Shown piece after piece: positions 20,270 through 31,190 of a stretch of DNA of 35,739 bases (position 1 is the stretch's first letter; each line of letters begins with the position of its first letter). The notes beneath the pieces are model-generated. The model was not told the origin of the DNA and ran no database searches. It saw nothing but the letters and a program-made list of their open reading frames with translations. Position numbers and translations under genes: made by a program. Origin of the DNA: Haplomitrium mnioides (taxonomy: Eukaryota > Marchantiophyta > Haplomitriopsida > Calobryales); NCBI GenBank assembly GCA_049999725.1, contig JBNGIS010018376.1:24337-60075 (forward strand), written 5' to 3'.

Positions 20270-21135
20270 TGTACAAACTCTATGCGTGCATAGAGATGGT
20301 GCCACTTAAAACTTATTTTCTGAAAAATAAATGGAAAACTTGAGAAAAGCCTAAGTGGACCTGAAGTCAAGGGAATCAATTTGGAATCCCCAGTGCACAA
20401 AAACTAACAAAACCAAACCTTGCGAAGATTTTAGAGCTCTATTGAAGTTCAAGCAAGAAAAAAGCTTTTCTTTGTAGTTTAAAGTCCATACGTGCAAAGG
20501 GTAAAGTCGTCATGTTTTACAAGGTTTCAACAATTCCAAAATCCTTTACAATTCAGAGATTCATATACGCAAAGGAGTCATAGTTCAAAATCAAAAAGGC
20601 TAGTGGGTTTAGAGATTTGCTTCAAAGTCTAAACATATAGCGAGCTTTAGGTTTTGGACCAAAGTCTCCCAAACAAAGGGTTTCAAGCTCCACAAGAAAG
20701 TCTTTGAGCGGTTTTGAATCTAAGTTCTACATGATAGTCTTTGTATATACAAGGTTCATGGTTCTGTTTCAGAATTTGTGTTTATGGAAGGGTTCGACTT
20801 CCACACCAAAGTCTATGTGCGCATAGGAATATGAATTCTACATATGAGCACTCATCAACAAAGGCTATGCTCAACAAAGGTTTTGAGTTCCGCAACAAAG
20901 TCTATGTGCACACAAGGTTTTGACTAGCACATCAATGCCTATATGTGCATAGGGTTCATACTTCTAGATCCGAGTCCAGATGGGCTTAAGGTTATGTTTT
21001 TCGCAATGAGATATAGATACAGTTACGACTTCATTTTCTAATTTGGAATCTAAGAGTAAAAGGGGTTCCAAGTTCTACATCAGAGTCAAAGCATGTAGGA
21101 GGTTTCAAGTTTTACATCAAAGTCCATGCTAGAAA
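20270..21135 (-). repeat. degenerate palindrome array downstream of the transposase-like gene (C)
   Basis: Scattered cores such as CTCTATGCGTGCATAGAG, AAGTCTATGTGCGCATAGGA and CCTATATGTGCATAGGG within sequence homologous to 10340-11340 of A. More eroded than in A. The short frame at 20741-20923 is an array reading and not a gene. Confidence 0.6.
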
Positions 21136-21486
21136 AAGATTAAGTAGTCAATTTGGGCATACGCTTCAGCAATCCAAAAAAATCAATACCAAAACATTAA
21201 ACTCTTCTAGCAAACAATATAGTAGGAAACAATATGACTCTCTTTTGAATTAGAAAACATTTCACAAACCAAATAAAGATTATGATTAAATTTTTAAGTT
21301 TCATTCAAAAATGATAAAAATGAACTTGGAATGATTTACACTAAAAAGTTCAAGATGGCATATAAATTCAAGAAATTTCTCAAGTACTTTATAAAATTAA
21401 AAACTTAAATTACAACATAAATTAAAATTACACAATAAAAAGTGGGGTTCCTAAATGGCTTTAGTCATTCATATTGACTTCTTTGG

Positions 21487-21491
21487 ATTCA
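21487..21491. repeat. target-site duplication ATTCA, left copy
   Basis: CTTTGG-ATTCA left of the insertion and ATTCA-GCTTCAGG right of it (25115-25119). The paralogous gene in element A has the uninterrupted site CTTTGGATTCAGCTTCA at about 11692-11708. Confidence 0.85.
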
Positions 21492-22059
21492 TGTCGGCCA
21501 GGTGTGTCTGAGTTTTTCCATTTTTTGTGAATTCGGAGTTTCCAAGCCTGGTGGATTCCTTCAGTTTGTGTTAGCCTGTTGTGTTTTAGTGTATTTTATT
21601 GTTTTATTGTTGTTATGCCAACCTTGCACCTTTCTCCTCTTTCCTCTTTCCTTTCTCTTCCTTTCTTTTCTGTCTCTCCCTATGGATGTCATGAAACCTA
21701 CAAGCCAAGGGGAGGCCTTGTGGGATCCAGAGAAGACAAGTAAGCGGGCTAGCATGAGGATCAAAGGAGCTGGCAGCGATTTGGGACTAAGGCAGAGCTG
21801 ACAAGGGTGGGCGAGAACGAAGGAAGGGGGTGAAAGTCGGGAGGCAGAACGGAGGAGCCAACAGTTTGGACCACTGCATCCTCAATTCGCAACCATTTGG
21901 GGCGTGCTATAACTTGATGGAGAGAAGAGCTCGAGGCAATTGCAGGGAAATTTGAATTAAAGAGAATGAGGCAGAACTAAGGAAGAATGACCTTCGGGAA
22001 GTTAACCGACAGCCGCAGCCCCGTGGAGTCCGTGGAGCGCTGCGAAAATGTGGTGGCTC

Positions 22060-23440
22060 CCAGGGGTCCGAAGAGTTCGACGGGATCTTGCCTCCCTACA
22101 TGGGGATCCCCGGTTAAGGGGGATCCGATCAGCCTCCCTATGTGGGTTCCCCACTTAACAGGGATCCGTGAAGGAAGGTCCGACGGGTCAGAAGTGATGG
22201 CGAAACAAGGATAAGCGAAGTAGTGACCAGATGAAGAGGTGACTTGTCACTATTCCAGCGGCATGGAGGGTTGCTTAAAGGCCAAGCGGGAAAGGGGAAG
22301 CGGCGACTGACGAAGCGAAGACTGGTCACTATTACGGCTGCATGGAGGATTCCTTAAGGCAATTGCGGGGCTAAGCAGGAAGGGCGAAGCGGCAACCTAT
22401 CACAATTTTGGAGCTTGGGAGAGTCCGTGAGCGCTGCGGAAACGTGGCATCCCCGGCACACTTAACGGAAATTGAGGACACGTGGCAGTCCTAGGGAGTC
22501 CATGGACAGTCATGTGGGAACCGCAAAACTTAACGGGGTTTAGCCTCCCTAAGTGGGGTTTCCTAGTTTAAAGGGTTTCGATCCGTCAACCAATGTGAGA
22601 AGCCCAGCTAACAGGGATCCGTTGGATGTACAAGCGGGGACAACAGCAAAAAGGTGATCTATCAATGATCCGGCCAGCAAAAGAAGCAAGGGATCAGCAG
22701 CCGAAAGGGCGACCTATGGCAGTTCCGACATTGGCGAGGACAAAAGTTCAACGGGACGCACTGAAATTTTTAGGGGGATCCATAGGGAGTCTGCCATAGT
22801 TCTTACATCAAGCGAAGGAAGGAGTTAAGCAAAGGAAGCCTCCGTTCTTATTGCGAGTGGATGCTGAAACAGCGATAATAGGTAACATTCTTACTCAGCG
22901 AAGGACTATTTTGCGGATGACGTGGCATCCGTAGAAGAGGAGTCAGCGTGGGTCAACCGCGGAATCCAGTCAACTTCGACGGTCCGCCTACCCCTTTGCG
23001 GGGCGACGTCGGACGGCGCGGCAACGGATGACGTGGTGGTATTCCGACAAGCGACGACAGGGTTTCGAAAGGTAACTGTGGGGTTCCGCGAAGCGACGGT
23101 GGGGTTACAAGAAGCGATGGCTAGGTTCCAAGGAATTTTCAGAAACGTGACGCTCATGCGGGCCTCTGGGAATCTGCGGGAGTATTAGAGATTCCTCGGG
23201 AATCTTGAGCTTTGCGGATGACATGGCACCTCTGCGGGATCTGGGAATCTACGGGAATGTTAGAGACCCCTCGGGAATCGTGAGACTTGCGAATCCAACG
23301 GGCTATCCCGACGCGCCACATGTCAGCTGCCCAACGTCCGTGGAATCTCACTGGTTTCCATGTCCGAGGAATCCAATGGGGTCCTTCGACGCGCCACCTA
23401 TCAGCTACCTGGCATCCGAAGGATCTCACTTGTTCACAAG
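22060..23440. repeat. imperfect internal repeats of the GC-rich insertion
   Basis: GCCTCCCTACATGGGGATCC-type units recur near 22090, 22130 and 22550, each followed by a short AAGGG or AACAGGG tail and GATCCG. Near 23050-23130 a GGGGTTCCGCGAAGCGACGG unit is repeated about three times. At 23160-23290 a block of about 70 bp (TTAGAGA..CCTCGGGAATC..TGAG) is duplicated. At 23290-23435 a block of about 75 bp containing GACGCGCCAC and ATCTCACT is duplicated. No coding meaning is apparent. Confidence 0.6.
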
Positions 23441-25114
23441 CTAAAACAAGGAAGAAACAAAAGCAAAAAAGGTATGCCGATTCAAATGCGGATTGCGAGA
23501 GCTACAAGTGTCAGTTTTGCGTGAAATTAGTCTTGTTGGAAAGAAAGTGACAAGGCGCAGCTGTTGGTGTTATTTTTAGATTCTGAATCTGGTAGAAAAA
23601 ACCCACCTACGAGCCATGTAAAAAGGCGGGTTACACCTCTCAACCGTGGGATAAGTGAAACAGGGACCTTCAAAGAAAGGCAGTGATGAATTGTGGACGC
23701 TGGAGGGGAAACAAGCGCAGAGATAGACTCACTCGCGCTGAAGCTACGGGGACTATTTTTTGGTGCAGAAAAAGCAGCGGGATACGAAGGAGAGAGTTCT
23801 GGTGAGACCTTGAGTGAAGTGGGTGGACTCGTGAAGGAAGGCCGTCATAGGGTAGAGGTGGACTAAGGAGGTGCTGGGAATCGATGAGCAAGAGGCTCTA
23901 GAGGCTCAGACTACTCAGGTGTGCTCACATTTGAAGGCGGACCAACATTTGGAGGTGGACCAACACTCAGAGGAGAAGAGGATTCTTTCAGTTTGTATTT
24001 TGTGAGGGGCAGCCAAGGGGGGGTCCTAGTGTCGTCTCAGCTTTGATTTGTGCAAGAGATCAGTCCCAGCAACATTCAGAGAAGGTTGCTGGTGTTAAAA
24101 TCTTGTGGAGTCAAGAGAGGAGTAGATGTGTTAGTGCCCGCGCACTGTAGAGAAGATCCCTTCGAAGCTCAAGGTGGAGTGGGTGGCCAACAGTCGAGAG
24201 GACTGTCTTCCAGAGGTGGAAGTTAAAGAAATCCTCTTCCGAGCCTGAGGAAGTAAATTTAGGGCTTCTCACGAGGGAAGTTGAAAAACTATCTGGATCT
24301 GAGTGCGTAGGTGAAGAGTCAGAGGAATACTGGAGTTACCTAGTGGAGTTGAAGGGAGTTTTGGAGAAAAGATTGGCTCTTGAGAGGTGGACAGGCCTGC
24401 AATGTTGGCGACGCAGGGTGTATGTGCAAATGTGTATAGGTGCATGTGTCTAGTTAGATTTGTGTTCTGTTTGTAGTTCTGTGGAGTTCTTAGTAATTAG
24501 AGTACCTGCATTCCATTTGTCAAATCTTGAGGACACCCTGGAAGGGGAAGTCAGGACTAACAGTAGTATATTGTGATAATTGGATGCTGGGACTTATTTC
24601 CCGTTTGTAAACATGGTGATTGGGTCCAGTTCTGGGCTCCTGAAGTATAGTTTGTAATTGACTTAGCAATATAACCGCCTACCAGTGTATGCCTTGAGAA
24701 ATGAATGTGCATGAGCAAATGGGCTGTTGAAGCAACTTTTGGCTAGTGGCCACGACTGGGAGACAAGTAAGAACCCATTTAGGCTCTCAAGAGAGGAACC
24801 ACCAAGAGGCCCTCGCAGTCAAGAGTCAGATGCTATGTTCTATCTGCCCATGTCTTCTAAGTGGCATCTTTCAAGGTTAAGGCTTGAAGAAGGGGAGTGA
24901 CCAGCATCTGTGGACTTTGGAAGAAAGCGTGTGTGCTTGGGTGGTGTGCTTGGGTGTGTTGAGTGTTCTATAGGCACTCCAGAGTTGGTAAGTAGAAGTT
25001 GGGGTCCATTCGGTGCAAAGCCCCTCCCATAAAACGCCCCGAAACACTAAGTCAGCCCTTAATTGGAGGAAACTCTGTCGGAAAAGAGTTAAGGCTCTTA
25101 CGAGGGGGCTGACA
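23441..25114. other. right half of the GC-rich insertion, no gene recognised
   Basis: Mixed-composition sequence with a GTGGACCAACA doublet near 23938-23970 and purine-rich stretches. I saw no domain, RNA gene or tandem array. It may be transduced or long-decayed transposon sequence. Confidence 0.4.
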
Positions 25115-27059
25115 ATTCAGCTTCAGGAGATTCATCAAGATTAACACGGTTGGCCTCAGTGTTGATAACATTGATTGAATTTTTTTCAAAGCATCCAATC
25201 AAAAGACAAAATGGTGATTTGTGCTACATCAACTATATCTAGTTCAATATATAGCTTAGATTTCCATTTTCCTTTTGTTGCTGCTATATTTTTTGGAAAG
25301 TATTGTCTAGAAAATGCATCCTCAACCTCACAAGCAAATCATTGAACACATACTTGTTTAAGCTGGGAGGTTTCTCATCAAATGACAAAATTTTGAGAAA
25401 TTTGGCAATCCAAATGGTCTGCCTTTTAGATCGAGTGATGTAACAACACAAGTAAATATTTTGGCTTTTACATCAAGTAGGTTGCCAAATTTGTGCTCGT
25501 ATCTAGTGTGATGTAAAATAGTCCCTTCTCACAATCTACATGCTCTATCGTAGGTTGCTTGACGTGTAGAAAACATACGTTCTATTGAAACATCTTTCTC
25601 TACCTGGTGAGCATCAAACTGAGAGGTTGGACGAACATTTTGAGAATCATTACAAGTATATGTAGATTGTGAAGATGGAAAGGTAAATTTTGCTTTGAGT
25701 CCTTGTTTTTTTTTTCAAGGATGTAAATTTCAATCTCTTGTTAGGCAAGGAAAAAGTCATTCCACTATTGAAAGTCAAAATCTGTAAAGAACTTGTAGCA
25801 TTTCTCACTTATGTTTTTCTTCATTGCAAAGACCACTTTCTCCATCTCAACTTCTCTTTCTTCCTTTTGAGATCGTTTGATTTTAGAATATGCTTTCAAA
25901 AAAAACAATATTGAACTTTAAATTTCTTTGTCCACTTCAAATAGACACTTGAGCTGACAAATACCATCTAGAGGTAGCCAAAATTCATCTCTTGAAAATT
26001 GTCTTCTCCAAATCTTTGCATTCAAATCACTTAACTTGAACTTGAATTGTTGATTGAAGGCAGTATTATATATTCTTTGAACTAGAGAGGGACATTGTTG
26101 TAGAAACAATTTGAAATCCCAACTCTCCATCAGTCTACTTGGGGTTTAGGATTATAAGACAATTGTAACGGCTTGCTAAGACTCATTATAGTGAAAGCTT
26201 TGACATCTTTCAAATGTTTCAAGAATCTGCTGAATATTTGATTGATTTGATCAAGAGTGTAGCTCTCACTATGAGAAATCCCAACATTATTTCTTGGAAA
26301 GCATTCTTGGCAATAACGAGACTAAGAAATCCAAATAAGATAAGATTCTTATTCTCTCGTATTGTATTTTCCCAATTGAAGATACAAGATAGGAGGCAAC
26401 ATCTCTTCAAAGTCATATAATATTCTATTTAGCACTGTAACTATCAAATTAGAGTTGTTTCTCAAGTTTTTCTAAGTTAAAAAGACACTCAAAGAAAGAG
26501 CATGATTGAATATTAACGCACCAACAACTTGCACACCCGCCAAACAATCTTTTGTTGATGTTTTTTTTGGTGATAAATGCTAGTGTGGAATAGTTGTTTT
26601 CTTTTGATCCATTCCATCAATCACAATACCCAAGTACTTTTGACCATTGGCATAACATTTTCTTCTATGGTTTGCAAGTTTTATTTTTTCTTTCATTTGT
26701 TTGTCACGATGAAGAAACAATTGGCAATTTAATTTGACTACCTCATCCAAAAACACAAAAAATATATAAATGATTATGTGAAATATATCTTCATGTCTTA
26801 AATTTCAAAAGATTTGGAAAGAATATTCAAAGGAACATTAACAAATGTTTCAAACAAAAGAGGTGAAAACTAAAAACAATGATTCAAAGTCTAGTTGTAC
26901 TTTCTAAATGTAGGAGAGTTAGAATAGCATTCACAACAGCTAGGTGATCTTAAAGAAACAAAAACCACTTACTTATCTTTGACTCAACATGCGCAAGAGA
27001 TTCAACAAGAGAAAAAAAAGGCTTGCGCATTTGGGGTCACAAATTGGATCAACAATTTT

Positions 27060-27420
27060 TACACTAGCATCATATCTATATGTGCATAAGATTCAAAGAA
27101 ACAATAAAAAAATCTATGTTGGTATAAGATCAAGAGCAACAACATCATTTTCTTGACTTTCTTTCACTGTAGTCGCAATTGGAATGAAAGAAACAAGAAC
27201 AAAACCTATGCGTGCATAGGGCTATAAACAACATAAATGACTCTTGATCTTGTTTATGTTGGGTTGGGCCTTGGATTGAAAGCAACAATAGCAAAACCCG
27301 ATACGCGTCTAAGATCACAACCAACATCCAGAACAATTTCCATGCTTTATTTGACTCTCAACATGCTTTGGATTCAAACTAAAAGCAACATACCCTATGC
27401 GAGCATAGAGTCTTACCTCA
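27060..27420 (-). repeat. sparse palindrome units in the transposase-like gene (C)
   Basis: Cores such as CCTATGCGTGCATAGGG and CCCTATGCGAGCATAGAG between the core exon block and the N-terminal exon. They match the stretch 13676-13990 in element A in position and in the neighbouring AAAGAAACAAGAACAAAA sequence. Confidence 0.55.
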
Positions 27421-27429
27421 AAATTGCAA

Positions 27430-29219
27430 TTCCTATGTTTTTTTCTAACTCAAACTTCATTTAAGAAACAAATCAACATATTCAATATCTTGTTGTACTA
27501 AGTTTGCAATAGTTTAACATCTCCAAGACTAAGCTTTGACTTTGGTAAAAAGAGCATCATAATAATCGTAGGTTTCAAAAGGAAAGAAATTTGTGACCTT
27601 TGTTTTGGAATCCAAGATGGATTTCTCCTACAACATGCAAACTCCATGTTTTGTAAAACCAGAAAAACTCATAATAGAATCAAGGTCATTCTCTTTCAAA
27701 TAAGTTGCATAGTAGTCATAAACTTTTCATTTTGTAAAATTATCCAACAAGTTATAAACTTCATGAGTAGGCATTCTCTTATAGTGTCCTTGGAAAAAAT
27801 TCTCCATCCATTTACGCACGAATCCTCCTTTAGCAGATAATTCTCTACCTCCAAAATGCCTTTAAGATCTATGTTCTTGAGATTTTGAATCATTTGGATT
27901 CTATCATTCCCTACTGATAGTTTTAGCTTGAAGGTTTTTCTACTGATAATGGTACCGCCAAGTAAAGTGAATTAATTGTCAAGATTGGAGTCTTTTTTTG
28001 GTATTCCCCACTACAAAGTAATACCTTGATTCTTGATACTTTGTTGAAAGTACGTTTCTTCTTGAGAAATATGTCTTGCGCAATGACAAAAAATTATTTT
28101 GACAACATAAAATTCTCTTCAATTTCAAAATTGATATCAGATCGGCTTTTTCTTCAAAAAGCTCTCGTCATGATGGATTTTTGACAAAGAATTGTCACAT
28201 AAAGTATTTACCCATTTGGATTTTGGCACAACCAAAGAAGTCTTTTGTTTTTCTTGATGATTGGGTCCATAGCAAATCCAACTATTGGAGATAAAGCATT
28301 ATCTTTGAGATCTTATGCATCATTGGAAAAAAAGTTTCTCTCTTGAAATATGTTTTTGATCAATATAGACCACCTTGAGATGTAAGAGAACTAGACCATT
28401 CTAAAATAGAATCTTCATTAAAATCTTGAGGAGAAAGAGATGTCTTTTCTAAAACAATTGGTGCTCTTGGCAATAACTCCACAGAAACATGTAGTGATTG
28501 ATACTCCTTACTTGAGTCATTGCCCAAACTATTGTTTAAAGATTCCTTCAAACAATTTCCATTTCTAGAGGATCTTTCATTCTCACTTAGAAGTCCAACT
28601 TGCTTAGAATTTACTCGTTGTTTGAATAGTGCCAACAGTGATAGAGTATCACCTCTGAAATTGAGACAATTATCTAATTCTATTCTTTTTGTCTTTGGGA
28701 CAAATAGATTTAGATCTTGAACATCATCGTTGTCATTTGATGCTGACAAAGAAAACTCCACAACCTTCTCATGATTGTGACTTGAACATCTATTTGTTGA
28801 CATGTTGGAGTAATCACCATAAGGAGTAAACTTTAATCGCTTGACCGCTAAGAAAAATCCAACGCCTGCACGAGGTTGAGTCTTGAATCTTATATGCTCA
28901 TTAGGTTCACTCCTTGATCCCATACATATATTGGGTTCACTCCTTGCTCCTATGCAAGTATAAGACTCACTCCTTGATCCTATGAGTGCATAGGGTTTAC
29001 TCCCTCGATCTTCCTCTATTGACGTACCTTGTTCAACAACAAGCATGTATTTTTTCCCAAAATACTTGCCATCACACTTGACGCTTTAGATACTCCAATG
29101 CTTCCTTCTTCAAACAACAATTTGAAACTATCTCTAGCTGTTGTTGGCCAAAAGTAACACTTTTTGAGAATATGAATCTTGAATTCTAATCATTTCTTGC
29201 CTCTAAACACTCCTGCCAT
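27430..29219 (-). pseudogene. N-terminal exon region of the transposase-like gene (element C)
   Basis: A candidate start ATG at 29219-29217 begins MAGVFRGKK, followed by a stop and a further conserved-looking run (HILKKCYFWPTTARDSFKLL). A second frame from about 29085 gives CDGKYFGKKYMLVVEQGTSI and stays open to about 28360. Its early part is a reading of a 30-bp array (28880-29010; GSRSEPNICM-like repeats), then a Ser/Asn-rich acidic region follows (SASNDNDDVQDLNLF). More broken frame lies at 27890-27430. No domain recognised. It is absent from element A. The assignment to the transposase gene rests on orientation and position only. Confidence 0.45.
28880..29012 (-). repeat. 30-bp tandem repeat, four units
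   Basis: Four units ending in TTCACTCCTTGATCC or close variants, each containing an eroded palindrome (CCTATGAGTGCATAGGG is the clearest). Because 30 is a multiple of three, the array stays open as a 10-residue repeat in the minus-strand frame. Confidence 0.75.
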
Positions 29220-29220
29220 T

Positions 29221-29245
29221 TAAAAATAATAATAATAATAATAAA
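29221..29245. repeat. AAT microsatellite
   Basis: A short (AAT)n run of about seven units directly upstream of the candidate start of the transposase-like gene, within the divergent intergenic region. Confidence 0.8.
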
Positions 29246-29429
29246 CTAAAAAATTGAAGGAATTATTTAAACAAACATTCCTCGTAGACGTTGGTATACA
29301 TAAAATATGGATTTTTAGAAAAAAAATTCACAAAACTACAAAATAGTCAAAATTTTGAAGGAAAAGGAAAAACAAAATTGGATAGATAAAAAGAAGCAAT
29401 GGTTTATACACTAACTATTTTTTCCATTG

Positions 29430-29511
29430 TGCAAACCTACTTGTCAAGAGCTCCGCGAATCAATTTTTGGCAAGAAAATGTGTTTTTGTTTTTTTAATTT
29501 GAGTATAAAAG
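29430..29511 (+). promoter_or_regulatory. conserved promoter block of the methyltransferase gene (C)
   Basis: GCAAACCTACTTGTCAAGAG, CTCCGCGAATCAATTTTTGG, then a TATA box TATAAAAG at 29504-29511. Matches the blocks of A and B. The region between this block and the divergent gene start at 29219 is only about 200 bp, so the two genes would share a bidirectional promoter. Confidence 0.65.
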
Positions 29512-29684
29512 AAGCGACAATGGAAAGTTTCTTTGTTGCCAATTCATTTTTAAGTTTCTATTTTCTTATCATGGTTATTCTTGCTATTTCATGTGATTTG
29601 GCCTATTTTTGCCTTCTAATTTTTATGAACTTCTTATCAATCATTTTCACCCTAAATTTTTCACTTATTTTCACAACCCATAAA

Positions 29685-30045
29685 ATGGCATCTCAGACCA
29701 CTGCTCTAAAACAGGCATAATCAAAGCCCTATCGTCATGCCAACATTTTGAAGTCACTTGAGCTCCATAAATTAGTCAATTAATGGTTAGTTTTATGTGG
29801 TACTATAAGAGACATAGGTCATCACCATTACCTTTTCCAAGATGAAGGGGAAATTTTCAACATGGGCTTTTTGGTTTAGGTTACAATGTTCACAAGAGGC
29901 ACATAGCCCACATTAGGCTACTTGTGTAGTTTGAAGATGGGATCACTCTTTTCAAGACATCCCCAAAGAAGTTCTGCTTCAATGAAATGAAGCCTTGAGA
30001 TTCACTAACAATTTTCAAGAAACGTACAAGAACGACAAGGCAACA
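29685..30045 (+). pseudogene. methyltransferase exon 1 (element C)
   Basis: Starts MASQTT at 29685 and aligns with exon 1 of A and B: SKPYRHANILKSLE, then HHYLFQDEGEIFNMGFLV, then KKFCFNEMK near 29970. Stops at 29718, at about 29780 and 29877, and in the last third. The donor after the exon is not recognisable (CGTAGC near 30049). More divergent from A and B than they are from each other. No known domain in exon 1. Confidence 0.6.
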
Positions 30046-30084
30046 ACTCGTAGCTCCTTTTTCTCTAAGACTATAGTCTTGGAA

Positions 30085-30327
30085 AGGATCATGAGTCTAC
30101 ATGCATATGGACTCCAAGTCTATGCGTGCATGGATCATTTGCAAGCAAGGAGTTCTATAGTTCAGACGCTCTTAGACCTTGGAGTCTGTGCGCGCATAGA
30201 GTCCGTAGTCCATGTGCATGTGGACCTCAAAGTGGAGGTATGCGCACACCTCAAAGTCTATGTGTGCATGAACTCTGAAATCCATGCATGCATGAACTTT
30301 GGAGTCCATGCACACATAGGCTCTATA
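30085..30327 (+). repeat. palindrome array in intron 1 of C, interrupted by element B
   Basis: About eight units, 27-30 bp apart: CCATGCATGCATGAACTTTG, GTCCATGCACACATAGGCTC, GTCTGTGCGCGCATAGAGTC and others. The array breaks at 30327, where the inverted end of element B begins. Confidence 0.75.
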
Positions 30328-30359
30328 AACAGCTACTACTTTGAACCAGGAACCGCTAC
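30328..30359 (-). repeat. terminal inverted repeat of B
   Basis: AACAGCTACTACTTTGAACC followed by AGGAACCGCTAC. Contains two CGCTAC-type copies about 20 bp apart, as in Z. AT-rich element sequence follows to about 30660. Confidence 0.7.
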
Positions 30360-30689
30360 GGAGTTCCTATTTCACTTGGTAGTCGCAAATATTATTTTTT
30401 GTGATTTGGTATTGAAAAACATCAATTTTACGTTTGTGATCTTTTTTTCGCAAAGAAAATCGCTTTTTAGAAATATGAATTGCGTATTTTCCATTAAGAT
30501 TAAAAATTTCTTTATAATAAACACCCTAGAAAACAAGTATTTTAGTTATTGAAATATTTTATTAAAACCTCACACTATTGTGAATACACTCAATTCATCA
30601 AAAATAAAAAAATAAACATATATCTTTTTATGAAAAAAAATTATATGCAAATGTGGATGTCTATTCATGTACGGACTTTGAACCAAACT
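30360..30689. other. AT-rich flank of B, no gene seen
   Basis: Homologous in reverse to 17820-18123 of element A. It includes shared words such as ATATCTTTTTATGAAAAA and ACTTTGAACCAAACT at the array edge. No coding potential of its own. Confidence 0.55.
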
Positions 30690-31190
30690 ATGAATGTCGT
30701 AGCTATTAAATCCTAAACAACCATAGATTCCAAACTAGAACCCTAAAGCCTATGCACATATAGACTCCGAACGAGAATCCTAAAGCCTATCTGTGTATGG
30801 ACTCTAAACGAGAACAATAAGGCTATGCACGCAAAGACTTTGAACAAGAACCCTAAAGCCTATACATGCCTAGACTCTAAATAAGAACCATAAAGCCTAT
30901 GCATGCATAGAATTTTATGAGAACCTTGTAGCTTATACGTGTAGGGACTCTGAACAAGAACCTTAAAGCTTATGCGCGCATAGACTCCGAACGAGAACTA
31001 GAAAGCTTATGTATACATAGACTCTAAACCAGAACGTAAAGCCTACGAGACATCAAATTGCTAGAGCTCTTATGCACATGGACTCCAAGCCCAGATACAA
31101 ATGGACTCCAAACCATTCTTAGACTAGCAATTAACTCCAAACTATTCTTATACTAGCAATTGACTCCAAACCATTCTTATGCGCACCAAA
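30690..31190 (-). repeat. 36/37-bp-period palindrome array, 3' flank of B
   Basis: Ten or so units of the type ACTCTGAACAAGAACCCTAAAG followed by a palindrome variant (for example CTTATGCGCGCATAGACTC), in two parts of about 18 bp each. At 31125-31180 a short ATTCTTATACTAGCAATTGA unit is repeated twice more. It is the inverted equivalent of 17330-17790. Confidence 0.8.

Larger units (their letters stand above)
21492..25114. mobile_element. 3.6-kb GC-rich insertion with TGTC...GACA ends and 5-bp duplication
   Basis: 3623 bp starting TGTCGGCCAGGTG and ending GAGGGGGCTGACA, flanked by ATTCA. Base composition changes abruptly to GC-rich at both edges. TG...CA ends and a 5-bp duplication are typical of LTR retroelements, but I could not find a matching pair of LTRs, a primer-binding site or any pol domain. 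The ends also read as an 8-bp inverted repeat (TGTCGGCC / TGTCAGCC), so a non-autonomous DNA transposon is possible. A CT-rich leader and short frame (MDVMKPTSQGEALWDP) lie near 21681-21801. Inside are imperfect tandem blocks (see the entry at 22060). The remaining frames look random. Confidence 0.75.
21300..26760 (-). pseudogene. DUF7869-type transposase-like gene, split by an insertion (element C)
   Basis: Second copy of the gene described at 11500-13440. Right part 25120-26760: QLFLHRDKQMKEKIKLANHRRKC, IDGMDQKKTTIPH, LPPILYLQL, then YTLDQINQIFSRF where GHTHEDIDQMFSR is expected, so the last acidic motif is destroyed here. WRVGISNCF marks the WDFK block. The C-terminal end lies at 21300-21486, on the other side of the 3.6-kb insertion. 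There the frame stops right after the MND position (near 21463), where A reads MSD-Y and continues. Numerous stops and frameshifts. Both copies share the KRSQKEEREVE block, so both derive from one full-length gene. Confidence 0.75.
19901..30327 (+). mobile_element. Element C: left part (transposase gene plus methyltransferase exon 1)
   Basis: Begins with a decayed terminal repeat at 19901 (AACACTTGCTTCTTTGAATT, then AGAAATAGGCTACTCAAAA). It runs parallel to element A: AT-rich flank, palindrome array, transposase-like gene on the minus strand, divergent promoter, methyltransferase exon 1, then intron 1 array, where element B is inserted in reverse at 30328. Unlike A it keeps the transposase N-terminal exon (27430-29219). 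It is interrupted at 21492-25114 by an unrelated GC-rich insertion. Confidence 0.6.

Noticed and set aside
22906-23188. Complementary open frames in the GC-rich insertion
   Set aside because: They come from internal tandem GGGGTTCCGCGAAGCGACGG-like units and are open on both strands with no recognisable domain.
21492-25114. Ordinary LTR retrotransposon with paired LTRs
   Set aside because: A GCTGACA near 21797 and a purine tract near 24890 tempted me to draw LTRs, but the proposed left and right LTR sequences do not match and no primer-binding site follows.
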